A stretch of 64,000 bases of DNA from Clostridia bacterium. Lineage in GTDB: Bacteria > Bacillota > Clostridia > Christensenellales > Aristaeellaceae. Below the pieces are notes generated by a model that searched no databases, was not told where the DNA came from, and saw only the letters and a program-made list of their open reading frames with translations. The translations under genes and the position numbers were made by a program. This document shows, piece by piece, positions 17,933-26,624 of this stretch. Every line of letters starts with the position of its first letter. Within the stretch, counting starts at the first letter, position 1. The stretch is from NCBI GenBank assembly GCA_017543905.1, contig JAFYFC010000043.1:1-64000 (forward strand). Reading direction: 5' to 3'.

Positions 17933-19562
17933 GCTGCTGTTCAAAAAACAACTGGCCGAGCTGTTTCGCGGCTACTATTACGACACGCGCAAAAACGCGC
18001 CGCGCTCTAAAGCGAAAACAGTTCTGCTGTTCGCGCTGTATTTTCTTCTGATATTCGGCGTGCTGGGCAGCTACATCGGCTACATGGCCTACACGCTGGC
18101 GGAGCCGTTTGCCGAAAACAACGTGGGATGGCTGTATTTCTGCCTGTTCGGGCTGATCGCGATAGTGCTCGGCACGTTCGGGAGCGCGTTTTCTACCTAT
18201 TCGAGCCTGTATCTGGCCAAGGACAACGAGCTTTTGCTGTCGCTTCCGATAAAGCCCGGCTGCATAATCGCCTCGCGGCTTCTGGGCGTGTACGTGATAG
18301 GCACGCTGTACGCGTCGGCGGCGCTGCTGCCCGCGGCGATCATATATATCGTAAAAACCCCGTTCAGGCTGCAGGTGCTTTTGGGTTCGCTGATATTCGT
18401 CGTTATGATCACGCTCGTCGTATTCATGCTGAGCGTGCTGCTGGGCTGGGCGGTCGCCCGCATCAGCCGGAAAATAAGAAATAAGGCGTTCGTGACCGTT
18501 ATCGCCTCGCTCGCCTTCGTAGCAGTGTACTATATACTGTATTTCAAGGCGCAGAACGCGCTGGTCGGGCTGCTCAGCAATCAGGAATTGGGCACTCAGG
18601 CCGCCGAATTCGGGCAGAAGCTCAAGGGCACGGCCTATGCAGTGTACCTGTTCGGCTGCGTGGGCGTGGGCGACATAAAGGCCGTGGCTGTCTTTGCAGC
18701 GGCGGTGTGCGTATTGCTGTACCTTATCTGGCGTCTGCTCTCGCGCACCTTCCTGTCCATGGCGGCCTCCGCGTCGGGCGTATCAGGCGCCAGACGCGCG
18801 CGCGGCGTTTCCGCGCAGGGCAGCGTACGCAGAGCGCTGCTCAAAAAGGAATTCGCGCGATTTGCGTCAAGCGCCAACTATATGCTCAACAGCGGCATGG
18901 GCACGCTCATGCTCACGGCGGGCGGCGTCGCGCTGCTTATCAAGGGCAAAAGCGTCGCCGCCGCGATCGCGGACGTGTTTTCGTTCGCGCCGGGCGCCGA
19001 CGCGGTATTGCTGTGCGCGGCGAGCGTGCTGCTTACGTCCATGAACATGTCCTGCGCGCCCTCGGTGTCTCTGGAGGGCAAGAGCATATGGATACCACGT
19101 TCGCTGCCGCTGACCGGCAGACAGGTGCTGACGGCGAAGCTGCAGATGCAGCTTATCCTCACGCTGCCTCCGGCGGTGTTCGCAGCGGCGTGTGCGCTGA
19201 TCGCGCTCAGCCCCCTCGGAATATTCGAGGCAGCCGCGTATTTCGGCGCGTGTGTGTCCGCGGTGTTCCTGTTCGCGCTCATGGGTCTCGTATTCGGAAT
19301 AAAGCGCGTGAACCTGTCCTGGACAAACGAAGTCGCCGTAATAAAGCAAGGCCCTGCGGTAACGTTTACAACGCTTCTGAGTATGCTCGAGGGGCTCGTG
19401 ATCGCCGGTCTTTACATCGTTTCGCTGCTTACCGGCGTGCCCGAACAGCCTGTGAACGCGGGCGTTTACCTGTCGGGCGTGTGCATAATAAACCTTGCGC
19501 TGTCCTTCGCGCTGTATGCGTGGATAAATAAAAAGGGCGCGGCGATGTTCGACGAGCTCTGA
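17925..19562 (+). CDS. ABC transporter permease, ABC-2-like
   Basis: The 545-residue protein has about twelve hydrophobic segments in two groups of six, separated by a basic cytosolic loop near residues 275-305 (rich in Arg and Ala). The first residues carry the positively charged amphipathic start common in ABC-2 exporters. It overlaps the ATP-binding gene by 8 nt and must be its membrane partner. No closer family assignment is possible by eye. Confidence 0.85.
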   Translation: MLKLLFKKQLAELFRGYYYDTRKNAPRSKAKTVLLFALYFLLIFGVLGSYIGYMAYTLAEPFAENNVGWLYFCLFGLIAIVLGTFGSAFSTYSSLYLAKDNELLLSLPIKPGCIIASRLLGVYVIGTLYASAALLPAAIIYIVKTPFRLQVLLGSLIFVVMITLVVFMLSVLLGWAVARISRKIRNKAFVTVIASLAFVAVYYILYFKAQNALVGLLSNQELGTQAAEFGQKLKGTAYAVYLFGCVGVGDIKAVAVFAAAVCVLLYLIWRLLSRTFLSMAASASGVSGARRARGVSAQGSVRRALLKKEFARFASSANYMLNSGMGTLMLTAGGVALLIKGKSVAAAIADVFSFAPGADAVLLCAASVLLTSMNMSCAPSVSLEGKSIWIPRSLPLTGRQVLTAKLQMQLILTLPPAVFAAACALIALSPLGIFEAAAYFGACVSAVFLFALMGLVFGIKRVNLSWTNEVAVIKQGPAVTFTTLLSMLEGLVIAGLYIVSLLTGVPEQPVNAGVYLSGVCIINLALSFALYAWINKKGAAMFDEL

Positions 19563-19605
19563 TTCGATAAACACACAGTAAACTGTTTTTCAGGAGGCAA
19601 AAGCA

Positions 19606-21078
19606 ATGATACGCAGAATGAGTTTGATCCTTACCGTGCTCGTGCTCGTGTGCGCGTGCATGTCAGTACAGGCGCATGCGGACACTGACCTCGGCGGCGC
19701 GCCGTTCAACCCCGTCACACCGCCCGGCACGTCGTGGGTGGCGCTGCCGGGCAAGGCGGCAAACGCCTCGGGGCTTACGATAACGCAACTCACGCCCGAT
19801 ATAACGATAGGCAGCGAAGCCGTATTCAGCGCGTCCGCGACGCCCTCAGGCGACACACCGCTCGAATACGAGTTGCGCGTCTGCAAGGATACAGGGGTAT
19901 CACCCGTGCCTACGACCTATCTGCAGAACTGGAGCACGTCCGATACGATAAGCTTCACGCTGTACGAGCCGGGAGACTACATACTGTTTGCACGCGTAAG
20001 AGAACAGGGCAACAAAAACTATATTAGCTCCTACCGTTACTTCAGTGCCGCAGACGCCGAGGGCGTAGTAACCGTGAGCGACAGGGTGAACGAAATAGTG
20101 GCCGAATGCCAGCAGGCAGTGAGCGGCGAATACGAAACCGCGCTCTGGCTGCACGACTGGATCACCCATCACGCCTACTACGATTACACCTATTCCAATT
20201 ACGACGCGGAGGGCATACTGTTTTACGGCAAGGGCGTGTGCGACAGCTACAGCAAGCTCTACGACCGGCTGCTCAAGCGCGCGGGCTTCGAATGCTTCCG
20301 CGTGACCGGCGGCAATCACGCCTGGAACGCCGTAAAGATAAACGGCATCTGGTGCCAGATAGACGCGACCTGGGACGACGGCGGAGACGAAGAGGTGCCC
20401 GTATCAGGCAGAGAGAATTACTATTACTTCGGCCACAACGACGCTATGATGAAGATCGACCACACATACGAGTGCTCGACCGCCTTCACCTCAATCGAGA
20501 ATTACTATTACCTGCGCACAGGCGAGTATACGATATGGCTCTCGCACGTCTGGAACGAAATAATCGAAAGTCTTCAGGACGGCATGAGCGGCTTTTTCGT
20601 CGATACCCAGCACAAAAGCATGGCCACGGCGACCAGTTTTTATTCCGGCTCTTACGCGGATAAAAGAAATACCCTGACGGCGATAATACTTAGCGAGCTT
20701 ACGTGGGATTTTAAGCATAACCTAAGCGTCGGCGCCGCGTTCACCTACGATGACGAGAGCGGTTACCTGTACTGCGCGGCGGAGCTTGCGCCTTACACGC
20801 TTGCGCTCCCCTCCGGACTTAAGGATATAAACGCCTCGGCGTTTGAGGGGACCGGCCCGGTCCTGTGCGTGACGCTGCCCACCGGCGCGCTGAGCATAGG
20901 CTCCCGGGCGTTTGCGAGTTGCCAGTCGCTTATCAGCATACGTATTCCGGACAGCGTGACCACGATCGCGGCGGACGCGTTCGCGGGCGCGCCTTCGGAC
21001 CTCGTGATCATATGCTCAGACGGCAGCGCCGCAGCAAGCTACGCCCTTGCGAACGGCTACGAAACGCAGTTGCCCTGA
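19606..21078 (+). CDS. Secreted transglutaminase-like protein with C-terminal LRR_5 repeats
   Basis: The 490-residue protein has a signal peptide ending near AHA-DT (residue 25). Residues ~50-150 look like an Ig/FN3-type beta-domain. Residues ~160-275 form a transglutaminase/protease-like core with the catalytic triad Cys212 (GKGVCDSY), His238 (GNHAWNAV) and Asp253 (DATWDD). The C-terminus from about residue 395 has BspA-type LRR_5 repeats ('IRIPDSVTTIAADAFAG'). Such proteins are exported to the surface, where the core may act as a peptidase or cross-linking enzyme. AGGAGG precedes the ATG. It follows the ABC permease by 43 nt and ends at a terminator. Confidence 0.9.
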   Translation: MIRRMSLILTVLVLVCACMSVQAHADTDLGGAPFNPVTPPGTSWVALPGKAANASGLTITQLTPDITIGSEAVFSASATPSGDTPLEYELRVCKDTGVSPVPTTYLQNWSTSDTISFTLYEPGDYILFARVREQGNKNYISSYRYFSAADAEGVVTVSDRVNEIVAECQQAVSGEYETALWLHDWITHHAYYDYTYSNYDAEGILFYGKGVCDSYSKLYDRLLKRAGFECFRVTGGNHAWNAVKINGIWCQIDATWDDGGDEEVPVSGRENYYYFGHNDAMMKIDHTYECSTAFTSIENYYYLRTGEYTIWLSHVWNEIIESLQDGMSGFFVDTQHKSMATATSFYSGSYADKRNTLTAIILSELTWDFKHNLSVGAAFTYDDESGYLYCAAELAPYTLALPSGLKDINASAFEGTGPVLCVTLPTGALSIGSRAFASCQSLISIRIPDSVTTIAADAFAGAPSDLVIICSDGSAAASYALANGYETQLP

Positions 21079-21135
21079 CAAAGCAGAAGCCATACGGCTC
21101 AGCTTCAGCAAGCCGCACGCATAACCCCGCTGCAC

Positions 21136-21160
21136 AGCCGCCCGCGCCGGGCGGCTTTTT
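21136..21160 (+). terminator. Terminator after the transglutaminase-like gene
   Basis: AGCCGCCCG (21136-21144) and CGGGCGGCT (21148-21156) form a perfect 9-bp stem with a 3-nt loop followed by TTTTT. Confidence 0.9.
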
Positions 21161-21206
21161 GCTGCCTTTACGGCGCGCTTTGCAGTGTTAAAAATCGTGA
21201 ATATTG

Positions 21207-21243
21207 TTGACAGCATAATACTATGCGGTGTATAGTATTATGC
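21207..21243 (+). promoter_or_regulatory. Promoter and inverted-repeat operator of the PadR operon
   Basis: TTGACA (21207-21212) and TATAGT (21231-21236) are 18 nt apart. A perfect inverted repeat, GCATAATACTAT (21213-21224) and ATAGTATTATGC (21232-21243), with a 7-nt centre, fills the spacer and covers the -10 box. This is the geometry expected for autorepression by the PadR protein encoded 16 nt downstream. Confidence 0.85.
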
Positions 21244-21258
21244 GAAGGGAGGCAAGCC

Positions 21259-21576
21259 ATGGACATACAGCTTAAACGCGGACTGCTGGACGTGTGCGTG
21301 CTGGCGGCGATAGGCGACTCAGACGCCTACGGCTACCAGATAATCAAGGACATTTCCCCGCACGTGGAGATCACGCAGTCGACGCTATATCCGATACTGC
21401 GCCGCCTTGAGGAGGCAGACTGCCTGAGCGTCAGAAGCGAGGAATACAACGGCCGGCTGCGCAAATACTACCGCGTCACGCCGGCGGGCAAAAGCCGCAT
21501 AAAAGAGTTCAAGCAGGACTGGGCGGAAATACAGGAGATCTACAGCTTTATTGCAGAAAGGACTCAGGCAACATGA
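21259..21576 (+). CDS. PadR family transcriptional regulator
   Basis: The 105-residue protein is a short PadR protein: the winged-helix region begins 'LKRGLLDVCVLAAI', continues with 'DAYGYQIIKDI' and has the recognition part 'ESTLYPILRRLE'-like block (here QSTLYPILRRLEE, about residues 45-57) and the wing 'GRLRKYYRVTPAG'. It should bind the inverted repeat overlapping its promoter. GGGAGG lies 8 nt ahead of the ATG at 21259. It shares an operon with a DUF1700 and a DUF4097 gene, a common trio in Firmicutes; ATGA overlap with the next gene. Confidence 0.95.
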   Translation: MDIQLKRGLLDVCVLAAIGDSDAYGYQIIKDISPHVEITQSTLYPILRRLEEADCLSVRSEEYNGRLRKYYRVTPAGKSRIKEFKQDWAEIQEIYSFIAERTQAT

Positions 21577-22163
21577 AAAAAGCAGCATTTCTCAGGTCCC
21601 TCGCGCGGCAGCTTAAGGGCATACCGCCGTCCGACATACGCCAGACACTCGCGTATTATTCCGAAGCCGTGTCGGACGCGATGGACGACGGACTGGACGA
21701 GGAAGCGGCGGTGCGCTCGCTGGGCACGGCGGAGGAAATCGCGCTCTCCGTAAAGGAAGAGCTTGCAGGAGGCGGCAAACTTCCGCAAACGCGCAAGCGC
21801 AGCGGCTTCACTGTGCTTCTGCTGATACTCGGCTTCCCCGTTTGGTTTTCGCTGCTCGCAGCCGGCGCGGGCATACTGACAGCCGTATTCGTCTGCATAG
21901 TTGCTCTTGCCGTCGCCGCATGGGCGCTCCCGCTCGCATTTGCGGCAGGTACGCTGTACGCAGCGGTCTGCGCGCTGCTTGCGCTCGTGCACGGAAACCT
22001 GACGGTGTGCGCGTGCTTCGCGGGCGCAGCGCTCGTCTGCGCGGGGCTGTGCGTGCTTACGTATCAGCTGTGCAAATCGCTGCCGCGCCGCTGCGCCGCT
22101 CTGATAAGGACGATATGGACAAAGCTCAAAGCGCTGTGCTTCAGAAGGAGGAACGCAAAATGA
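21573..22163 (+). CDS. DUF1700 (HAAS-domain) membrane protein
   Basis: The 196-residue protein begins with the DUF1700 signature: an N-terminal helical cytosolic domain ('FLRSLARQLKGIPPSDIRQTLAYYSEAV...DGLDEEAAVRSLGTAEEIA') of about 75 residues, followed by several hydrophobic helices (residues ~80-175) and a basic tail. Proteins of this kind are regularly encoded between PadR and DUF4097 genes and are thought to act in membrane or envelope sensing, though the mechanism is not known. Overlaps both neighbours by an ATGA. Confidence 0.92.
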   Translation: MKKAAFLRSLARQLKGIPPSDIRQTLAYYSEAVSDAMDDGLDEEAAVRSLGTAEEIALSVKEELAGGGKLPQTRKRSGFTVLLLILGFPVWFSLLAAGAGILTAVFVCIVALAVAAWALPLAFAAGTLYAAVCALLALVHGNLTVCACFAGAALVCAGLCVLTYQLCKSLPRRCAALIRTIWTKLKALCFRRRNAK

Positions 22164-23125
22164 AAACCAGCAAACGCCCGCTCAGAACGGCCTTTATACT
22201 GATACTCGCCGGTCTCGTCATATGCTTTGCGGGGCTCGCCGCCGCGGACTTCGATTTCACGCGTCTGGACAGCACGGCATACGTCGACAGCAAGCACGCT
22301 CCGGAGGGCGAGTTCACGCGGATAAGCGTAGACACCGACCGAGCGGACGTATACATATGTATATCCGAAAGCGGGAAATGCGAGATAGAATGCCACGAAC
22401 CTGAAAAGCGCCTGCACAGCGTGAGCGTTCGGGACGGAGTGCTGAGTATATCTCAGGAAAAGGCGAAATGGTACGAGGAATTCTTTTTCATGAATCTGAA
22501 AAGGCCGCGCGTGACGCTGCGTCTGCCCAAAGCCCAATACGAAAGCCTGCGCCTTGCAGGCTCGACCGGCAGCGTATACATACGCGACGCCTTTACTTTC
22601 GCTGACGCGTATTTTACGTTAAGCACGGGCGACGCGGAGATAAGCGGTTCGGCGTTCGGCGCTCTTGAGATCAGGCTCTCGACCGGAGACATAACTCTTG
22701 CGGACATAAGCGCAAGCTCGCTTGACACGCGCGTTTCGACGGGAGACACAGTTTTTAAAAACGTAAACGTGAAAGGCGCGCTCAGCTTTAGCGCCTCCAC
22801 CGGAAAAACGCGCTTCGAGCACGTCGTCTGCGCCGATCTGCGCGGAACATCCACGACCGGCTCGGTATATCTTAGCGACGTGCGTGCGTCCGCAAGCATG
22901 CAGATAAAGTGCTCTACCGGCGGCATCCGCCTGACGGACTGCGACGCAGAAACGCTCGAGCTGAGCGCGAGCACCGGCGACATAGAGGGTAATCTTATAA
23001 GCGCCAAAACCTTCGACGCGCACGCGTCCACCGGCAAGGTAAGCTGCGTATCATCCGCGGCGGGAGGCTTGTGCACAGTGCGCACGAGCACAGGCGATAT
23101 ACGGCTTAAAGCGGGAAACAATTAG
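22160..23125 (+). CDS. DUF4097 beta-helix-like membrane-anchored protein
   Basis: The 321-residue protein has one N-terminal membrane segment (residues ~9-30) and then an outer part made of short repeats of the form 'STGDIxLxDxxA..L..xxSTGD' typical of DUF4097 (putative adhesin). At least eight such STG turns occur between residues ~130 and 318, consistent with a right-handed parallel beta-helix. AGAAGGAGG precedes the ATG at 22160, which overlaps the DUF1700 stop codon. It completes the PadR operon. Function: unknown; an envelope-stress or surface role is commonly suggested from context. Confidence 0.92.
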   Translation: MKTSKRPLRTAFILILAGLVICFAGLAAADFDFTRLDSTAYVDSKHAPEGEFTRISVDTDRADVYICISESGKCEIECHEPEKRLHSVSVRDGVLSISQEKAKWYEEFFFMNLKRPRVTLRLPKAQYESLRLAGSTGSVYIRDAFTFADAYFTLSTGDAEISGSAFGALEIRLSTGDITLADISASSLDTRVSTGDTVFKNVNVKGALSFSASTGKTRFEHVVCADLRGTSTTGSVYLSDVRASASMQIKCSTGGIRLTDCDAETLELSASTGDIEGNLISAKTFDAHASTGKVSCVSSAAGGLCTVRTSTGDIRLKAGNN

Positions 23126-23440
23126 TCGATTGAAATGGAGCTGCGCTCCATTTCAATCGGGTGGGGGGCTGCTTGCGCAGCCCCTCGTTCAAAATGAATC
23201 AAAGATTCATTTTGAACGGCTTGGTTTTTGTAGCTGAATAAGGTTCATGGTTAAAACGTCAGGCGTTCAGCAGATTACGTAACAGGTTTTGCAATTTTTG
23301 CTGAAAATCCTGCTGGATTTTCCGGGCGCAAAAAATGTAAGGTAGCGATTATTTGCTCCGGTCGTCTTCGCTGCGCTCCGCTCGACTTCGCAAAAATCGC
23401 GTCCTCGCGCCGTACAAGCCGCATTTGCGGCAGTGACAAA
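23126..23440. repeat. Structured dispersed repeat, copy 1 (hairpin cassettes plus conserved core)
   Basis: This gene-free stretch holds perfect short-loop hairpins: a 15-bp stem CGATTGAAATGGAGC (23127-23141/23145-23159, loop TGC), an 8-bp stem GGGGCTGC (23165-23184), a 15-bp stem CGTTCAAAATGAATC (23186-23218, loop AAA), an 8-bp stem GAAAATCC (23303-23322, loop TGCT) and a 6-bp GCCGCA stem (23418-23431). Between them, core A (about 23221-23302) and core B (about 23323-23412) are nearly identical to 51628-51712 and 51733-51741 plus 51828-51905. Core B can fold into an imperfect hairpin (GCGATT...AATCGC, 23345-23400). It follows directly on the DUF4097 stop codon; the first hairpin may also end that transcript. 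The rest, 23441-23548, holds nothing I recognise. Confidence 0.85.
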
Positions 23441-23548
23441 CTAACTTTTATTTAGCGGTTATTAAGTCTTCAGTTTTCAATAATCATTATTTTAGCCCCT
23501 CCAAATTTCCCTTTGGCCTTTCGCACTTCTTGAGCAGCCGCTTTTTTA

Positions 23549-23578
23549 TTTGACAGGTCTGCAGTTTTGTGGTATCAT
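23549..23578 (+). promoter_or_regulatory. Promoter of the LRR_5/DUF6273 gene
   Basis: TTGACA (23549-23554) and TATCAT (23573-23578), spacer 18 nt, about 35 nt ahead of the start codon. Confidence 0.65.
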
Positions 23579-23611
23579 ATGTTATGGGAAGATGTATGCG
23601 GAGGCTTTAGC

Positions 23612-24949
23612 ATGAAAAAGTATTTATGCGTGCTCGCGCTGCTGATATGTGCGATCGCAGGCGCTTTTGCGCTGTCAGAAGGCTTTGTTCTGTCCGGCAT
23701 AAGCACTATAGAGGACGAAGCGTTCATGAACGATACTTCGCTCGAGACGGTTTTCATACCGGCGGAAACGCGCTTTATAGGCGCATACGCGTTCAAAAAC
23801 TGTGCGGCGCTTAATACCGTTACATGTCTGAGCATGGATGCGTTTATCGGAGAAGGCGCGTTCGACGGCGTGGACGCGGTGTTTTACTGCTATACCGGCT
23901 CCACGATGGAGGAATACGCGCTCGCGCACGGTCTGAATATCTCTTACCTGAGCGCGTTTGAAATAGAGTGCGACACGGTAAACAACGGCTGCGTGAAGCT
24001 GCCGGTCACCTGGTCGGTAGTAAACGCAAAGTCCGCGCGCGGCGCCGTAAACGAGTTCACGTACAGGATATACAAAGAAGGAACGACCACCCCCGTTTAC
24101 ACAGAAGGTCCCACGACCGCCGCCCGGGTCTCCTACACTCCCACTAAAGAAGGCACGTATTACGCCGAAATCACCATGCACGGCGGAGACGAGGACGTAA
24201 CCTTGACCTCCGAAAGGCTTGCCGTGGCCGCAAAGCTGTACATAGGCATTTACGAGCAGAACGGCTCCACTGCAAGTCAGGACCCTCTCGAATGGACGGT
24301 TATCGGCGTAGAGGACGGCAAGGCGCTGCTGATAACAGCGCGCATCATCAAAAACGAGTCTTATTTCAATCCGGACTGGATAAAGTATAAATATACCTAC
24401 TGGGCGTATTCCTACATAGGCACCGCCTCCGACATAAACTACCGCGGCAGCGGACCCGAGAGCACCGCTACCCGCATAGAGGGAATATCCCCCACGCACA
24501 TTCCGATGAGGGACGGCTCCTGGGGCGTGGAGGCGGATCTGTATCACCTGCACGCGCGCTACTGGTGCAACAACACCTTCTACAATTCCACCTTCAGCGA
24601 GGAGGAAAAAGCGCGCATACTGCTTTCGCACAATACCAACGAGCCCAATCCCACCTACGGCACGCTCTGCGGCCCGGACACGGACGACTACGTGTTTTTC
24701 CTGAGCTATAACGAGCTTATGAAGTATATGCCCACTCAGTCCTCGCGCATCGCTTCGCAGACCACCGTCGCCAAGCGCGAAAGCAGCGGCAACGACGAGA
24801 GCTACTGGTGGCTGAGAACGCAGGGCAGCAAGCGCACGAACGCGGTATTCGTATACGGCAACAGCGGTTACCTTTCCGTATACGGCAGCGATGTCGGGCA
24901 CGACATCCTCGGCTACAGGCCGTGCATGTGGATCAGGATCGGAGGATAG
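23612..24949 (+). CDS. Secreted LRR_5 (BspA-like) protein with DUF6273 domain
   Basis: The 445-residue protein has a signal peptide (MKKYLCVLALLICAIAGAFA), then about two LRR_5 repeats (residues ~25-95, 'IEDEAFMNDTSLETVFIPAE', 'IGAYAFKNCAAL'). A beta-rich linker domain follows (~110-205). The C-terminal half (~210-445) is a DUF6273 domain, recognised by 'PLEWTVIGVEDGKALLIT', 'WCNNTFYNSTFSEEEKA', 'YWWLRTQG' and the closing 'GYRPCMWI'. It is likely a cell-surface or secreted protein; function unknown. CGGAGG lies 8 nt before the ATG at 23612. In-frame starts further upstream fall on the promoter. Confidence 0.88.
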   Translation: MKKYLCVLALLICAIAGAFALSEGFVLSGISTIEDEAFMNDTSLETVFIPAETRFIGAYAFKNCAALNTVTCLSMDAFIGEGAFDGVDAVFYCYTGSTMEEYALAHGLNISYLSAFEIECDTVNNGCVKLPVTWSVVNAKSARGAVNEFTYRIYKEGTTTPVYTEGPTTAARVSYTPTKEGTYYAEITMHGGDEDVTLTSERLAVAAKLYIGIYEQNGSTASQDPLEWTVIGVEDGKALLITARIIKNESYFNPDWIKYKYTYWAYSYIGTASDINYRGSGPESTATRIEGISPTHIPMRDGSWGVEADLYHLHARYWCNNTFYNSTFSEEEKARILLSHNTNEPNPTYGTLCGPDTDDYVFFLSYNELMKYMPTQSSRIASQTTVAKRESSGNDESYWWLRTQGSKRTNAVFVYGNSGYLSVYGSDVGHDILGYRPCMWIRIGG

Positions 24950-25227
24950 ATGGGCTGTTTCACAGCCCGATGAATTGCGCCCTGCGGCGCGTGATTCGCA
25001 CTGCGTGCATGAAGGCGCAATTCAAATCACGGAGCGCGGCGGGAATTCACGGCGCAGCCAATCCATGACGGCAAAGCCGCCAATTCACAATAAGCTTGGC
25101 CGGTTTATCGTAAGTGCTGTTACCGCTATTCAGAAAAAGTTTCACTCGATAATGTCCGTTTTCAGGGCCTGAGGGCTGTATTTGTCTTAAATATCTCGGA
25201 ATAATTGCATTTTTTCGTTTTAATATG
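24950..25227. repeat. Gene-free stretch with short-loop hairpins
   Basis: After the stop codon come GGGCTGT-TTC-ACAGCCC (24952-24968), which probably serves as transcript end, and GCGCC-CTGC-GGCGC (24977-24990). GAATTGCGCC (24972-24981) can also pair with GGCGCAATTC (25014-25023). The style, short stems with 3-4-nt loops often reading TGC, resembles the cassettes of the repeat at 23126-23440, but the cores are absent. Nothing else is evident before the promoter at 25228. Confidence 0.5.
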
Positions 25228-25256
25228 TTGCATTTTTGCGCGTTATGTATTATAAT
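25228..25256 (+). promoter_or_regulatory. Promoter of the pseudo-deacetylase gene
   Basis: TTGCAT (25228-25233) and a perfect TATAAT (25251-25256) with a 17-nt spacer. Confidence 0.7.
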
Positions 25257-25300
25257 AATGCTATGCAGATATGACGATTTCTTACGGGAGGACAAAAAAC

Positions 25301-26593
25301 ATGTCTGAAAGCAATAAAGCAAACAATGCAAACCGAAAAGATCCCTCTAAGGTCATAAAGCAGGTAGAGGCGCGCAAGGCGAAGCGCCAGAAAAAGCAGA
25401 AGCAGACCACGCAGCTAATAATCGCGGCTGCGGCGGTGGTCGTGCTGGCGGTCATAATAATCGTTATCGTCACGAGCTGCGGCAAAAAGAACGAAGACAA
25501 TCTCCTGAACTCTCTTGATCCGAAAGAGCCGATAGCCGCCGATCAGCTTACCGAAGGTCAGGCGACCGGCGCTCCGGATACGGAAGCGACCATAGCTCCC
25601 ACTCCGGCGCCCACGCCCAAGCCCGTACAGTACCTCGAGGTGTACAAGAAGGGTCCCGAGGATCAGAAAAAAATCGCCATAACCATAAACATCCCCAAAA
25701 ACGCGGACAATCTGGTACAGATAATGACCATCGCCGCCTCTAACGGCGCGAAGCTCACTTTGTTCCCGCTGGGCAGCGTGCTGGACACCGACACCGATAT
25801 GCAGGCCGCCGTGCGCACTGCGGTGTGGACGTACGATTTCGAGGTCGAAAACTGCACGTACTCGCTGAAGGAGCTTTACAAGGCCACCGACCGTGAAATG
25901 GCGGAGGAAATCTGGAAGCAGAAGAAGGCCGTGGACAACGCGATAGGTCTGGATTACGAGCAGCACTTCCTGCGCACGGAGAATTCCAGCACCGCGCACG
26001 ATCCGCGCACGCACCAGTATCTGATACAGCTGGGCACGTTCAAGGGTCTGCTGTACAGCACCTACGACGCCTCCGGCCGCTCGCTGGACAACGCGAAGGC
26101 GAACCTCGATAAAAACGGCAACGGCAAGATTTTTACCTTCACCACCTCAGACGACGACGTCAAGCTGCTTACCGAGTTCATCCCCTATGCGGTACAGCAG
26201 GGCTTTGCGATGGTGACGGCAAACGAGCTGCTGGGCTTTGAGGAGAACGCCCGCAACACGAACAGCGAGGACAGCACCATGCCGATCCCCATGCCCTTCG
26301 TGTACGACACCTACGTCGTGCTGGGCGGCGACACCGGCAGCAAGGTATACCCGGTGCAGCTTCTCCAGCAGCGCCTGATCGAGCTGGGCTACCTGCCCGC
26401 AGGCTCCTCAGTAGACGGCAACTACGGCAAGAACACCAAATCCGCCGTCGAAGCGTTCCAGCAGGTGGCGGGGCTCAAGGTGGACGGCATAGCGGGCGTG
26501 CAGACGCAGACGCTGCTGTTCTCAGACGAGGCTCCGTTCAATCCCGGCTCCGACGCCGCGCTGTTCAGCCAGAGCGAAAGCAGCGGCAACTAA
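25301..26593 (+). CDS. Membrane-anchored protein: degenerate polysaccharide-deacetylase-like domain plus peptidoglycan-binding domain
   Basis: The 430-residue protein has a very basic cytosolic start (residues 1-38), one membrane helix (~39-61, ending near VTSCGKK) and an extracellular part. A Thr/Pro linker (~95-112) leads to a domain (~115-320) whose strand pattern 'KKIAITINIPKNADNLVQIMTIAASNGAKLTLFPLG' resembles the NodB deacetylase fold, but the catalytic TFDDG motif is replaced by TINIP and no metal His pair is seen, so it is probably not a deacetylase. The C-terminus (~335-412, 'LLQQRLIELGYLPAG..DGNYGKNTKSAVEAFQ') is a PG_binding_1 domain. Likely wall-associated scaffold or regulator. 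GGGAGG precedes the ATG at 25301; in-frame upstream start rejected because it lacks a binding site. Confidence 0.82.
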   Translation: MSESNKANNANRKDPSKVIKQVEARKAKRQKKQKQTTQLIIAAAAVVVLAVIIIVIVTSCGKKNEDNLLNSLDPKEPIAADQLTEGQATGAPDTEATIAPTPAPTPKPVQYLEVYKKGPEDQKKIAITINIPKNADNLVQIMTIAASNGAKLTLFPLGSVLDTDTDMQAAVRTAVWTYDFEVENCTYSLKELYKATDREMAEEIWKQKKAVDNAIGLDYEQHFLRTENSSTAHDPRTHQYLIQLGTFKGLLYSTYDASGRSLDNAKANLDKNGNGKIFTFTTSDDDVKLLTEFIPYAVQQGFAMVTANELLGFEENARNTNSEDSTMPIPMPFVYDTYVVLGGDTGSKVYPVQLLQQRLIELGYLPAGSSVDGNYGKNTKSAVEAFQQVAGLKVDGIAGVQTQTLLFSDEAPFNPGSDAALFSQSESSGN

Positions 26594-26624
26594 AAACGAA
26601 AACAACTGAGCTTTCAGTAAACTT

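Noticed and set aside
23126-23440. CRISPR array or tRNA cluster explanation for the hairpin-rich region
   Set aside because: Stems differ from one another, there are no equal repeats with spacers and no tRNA-like cloverleaf.
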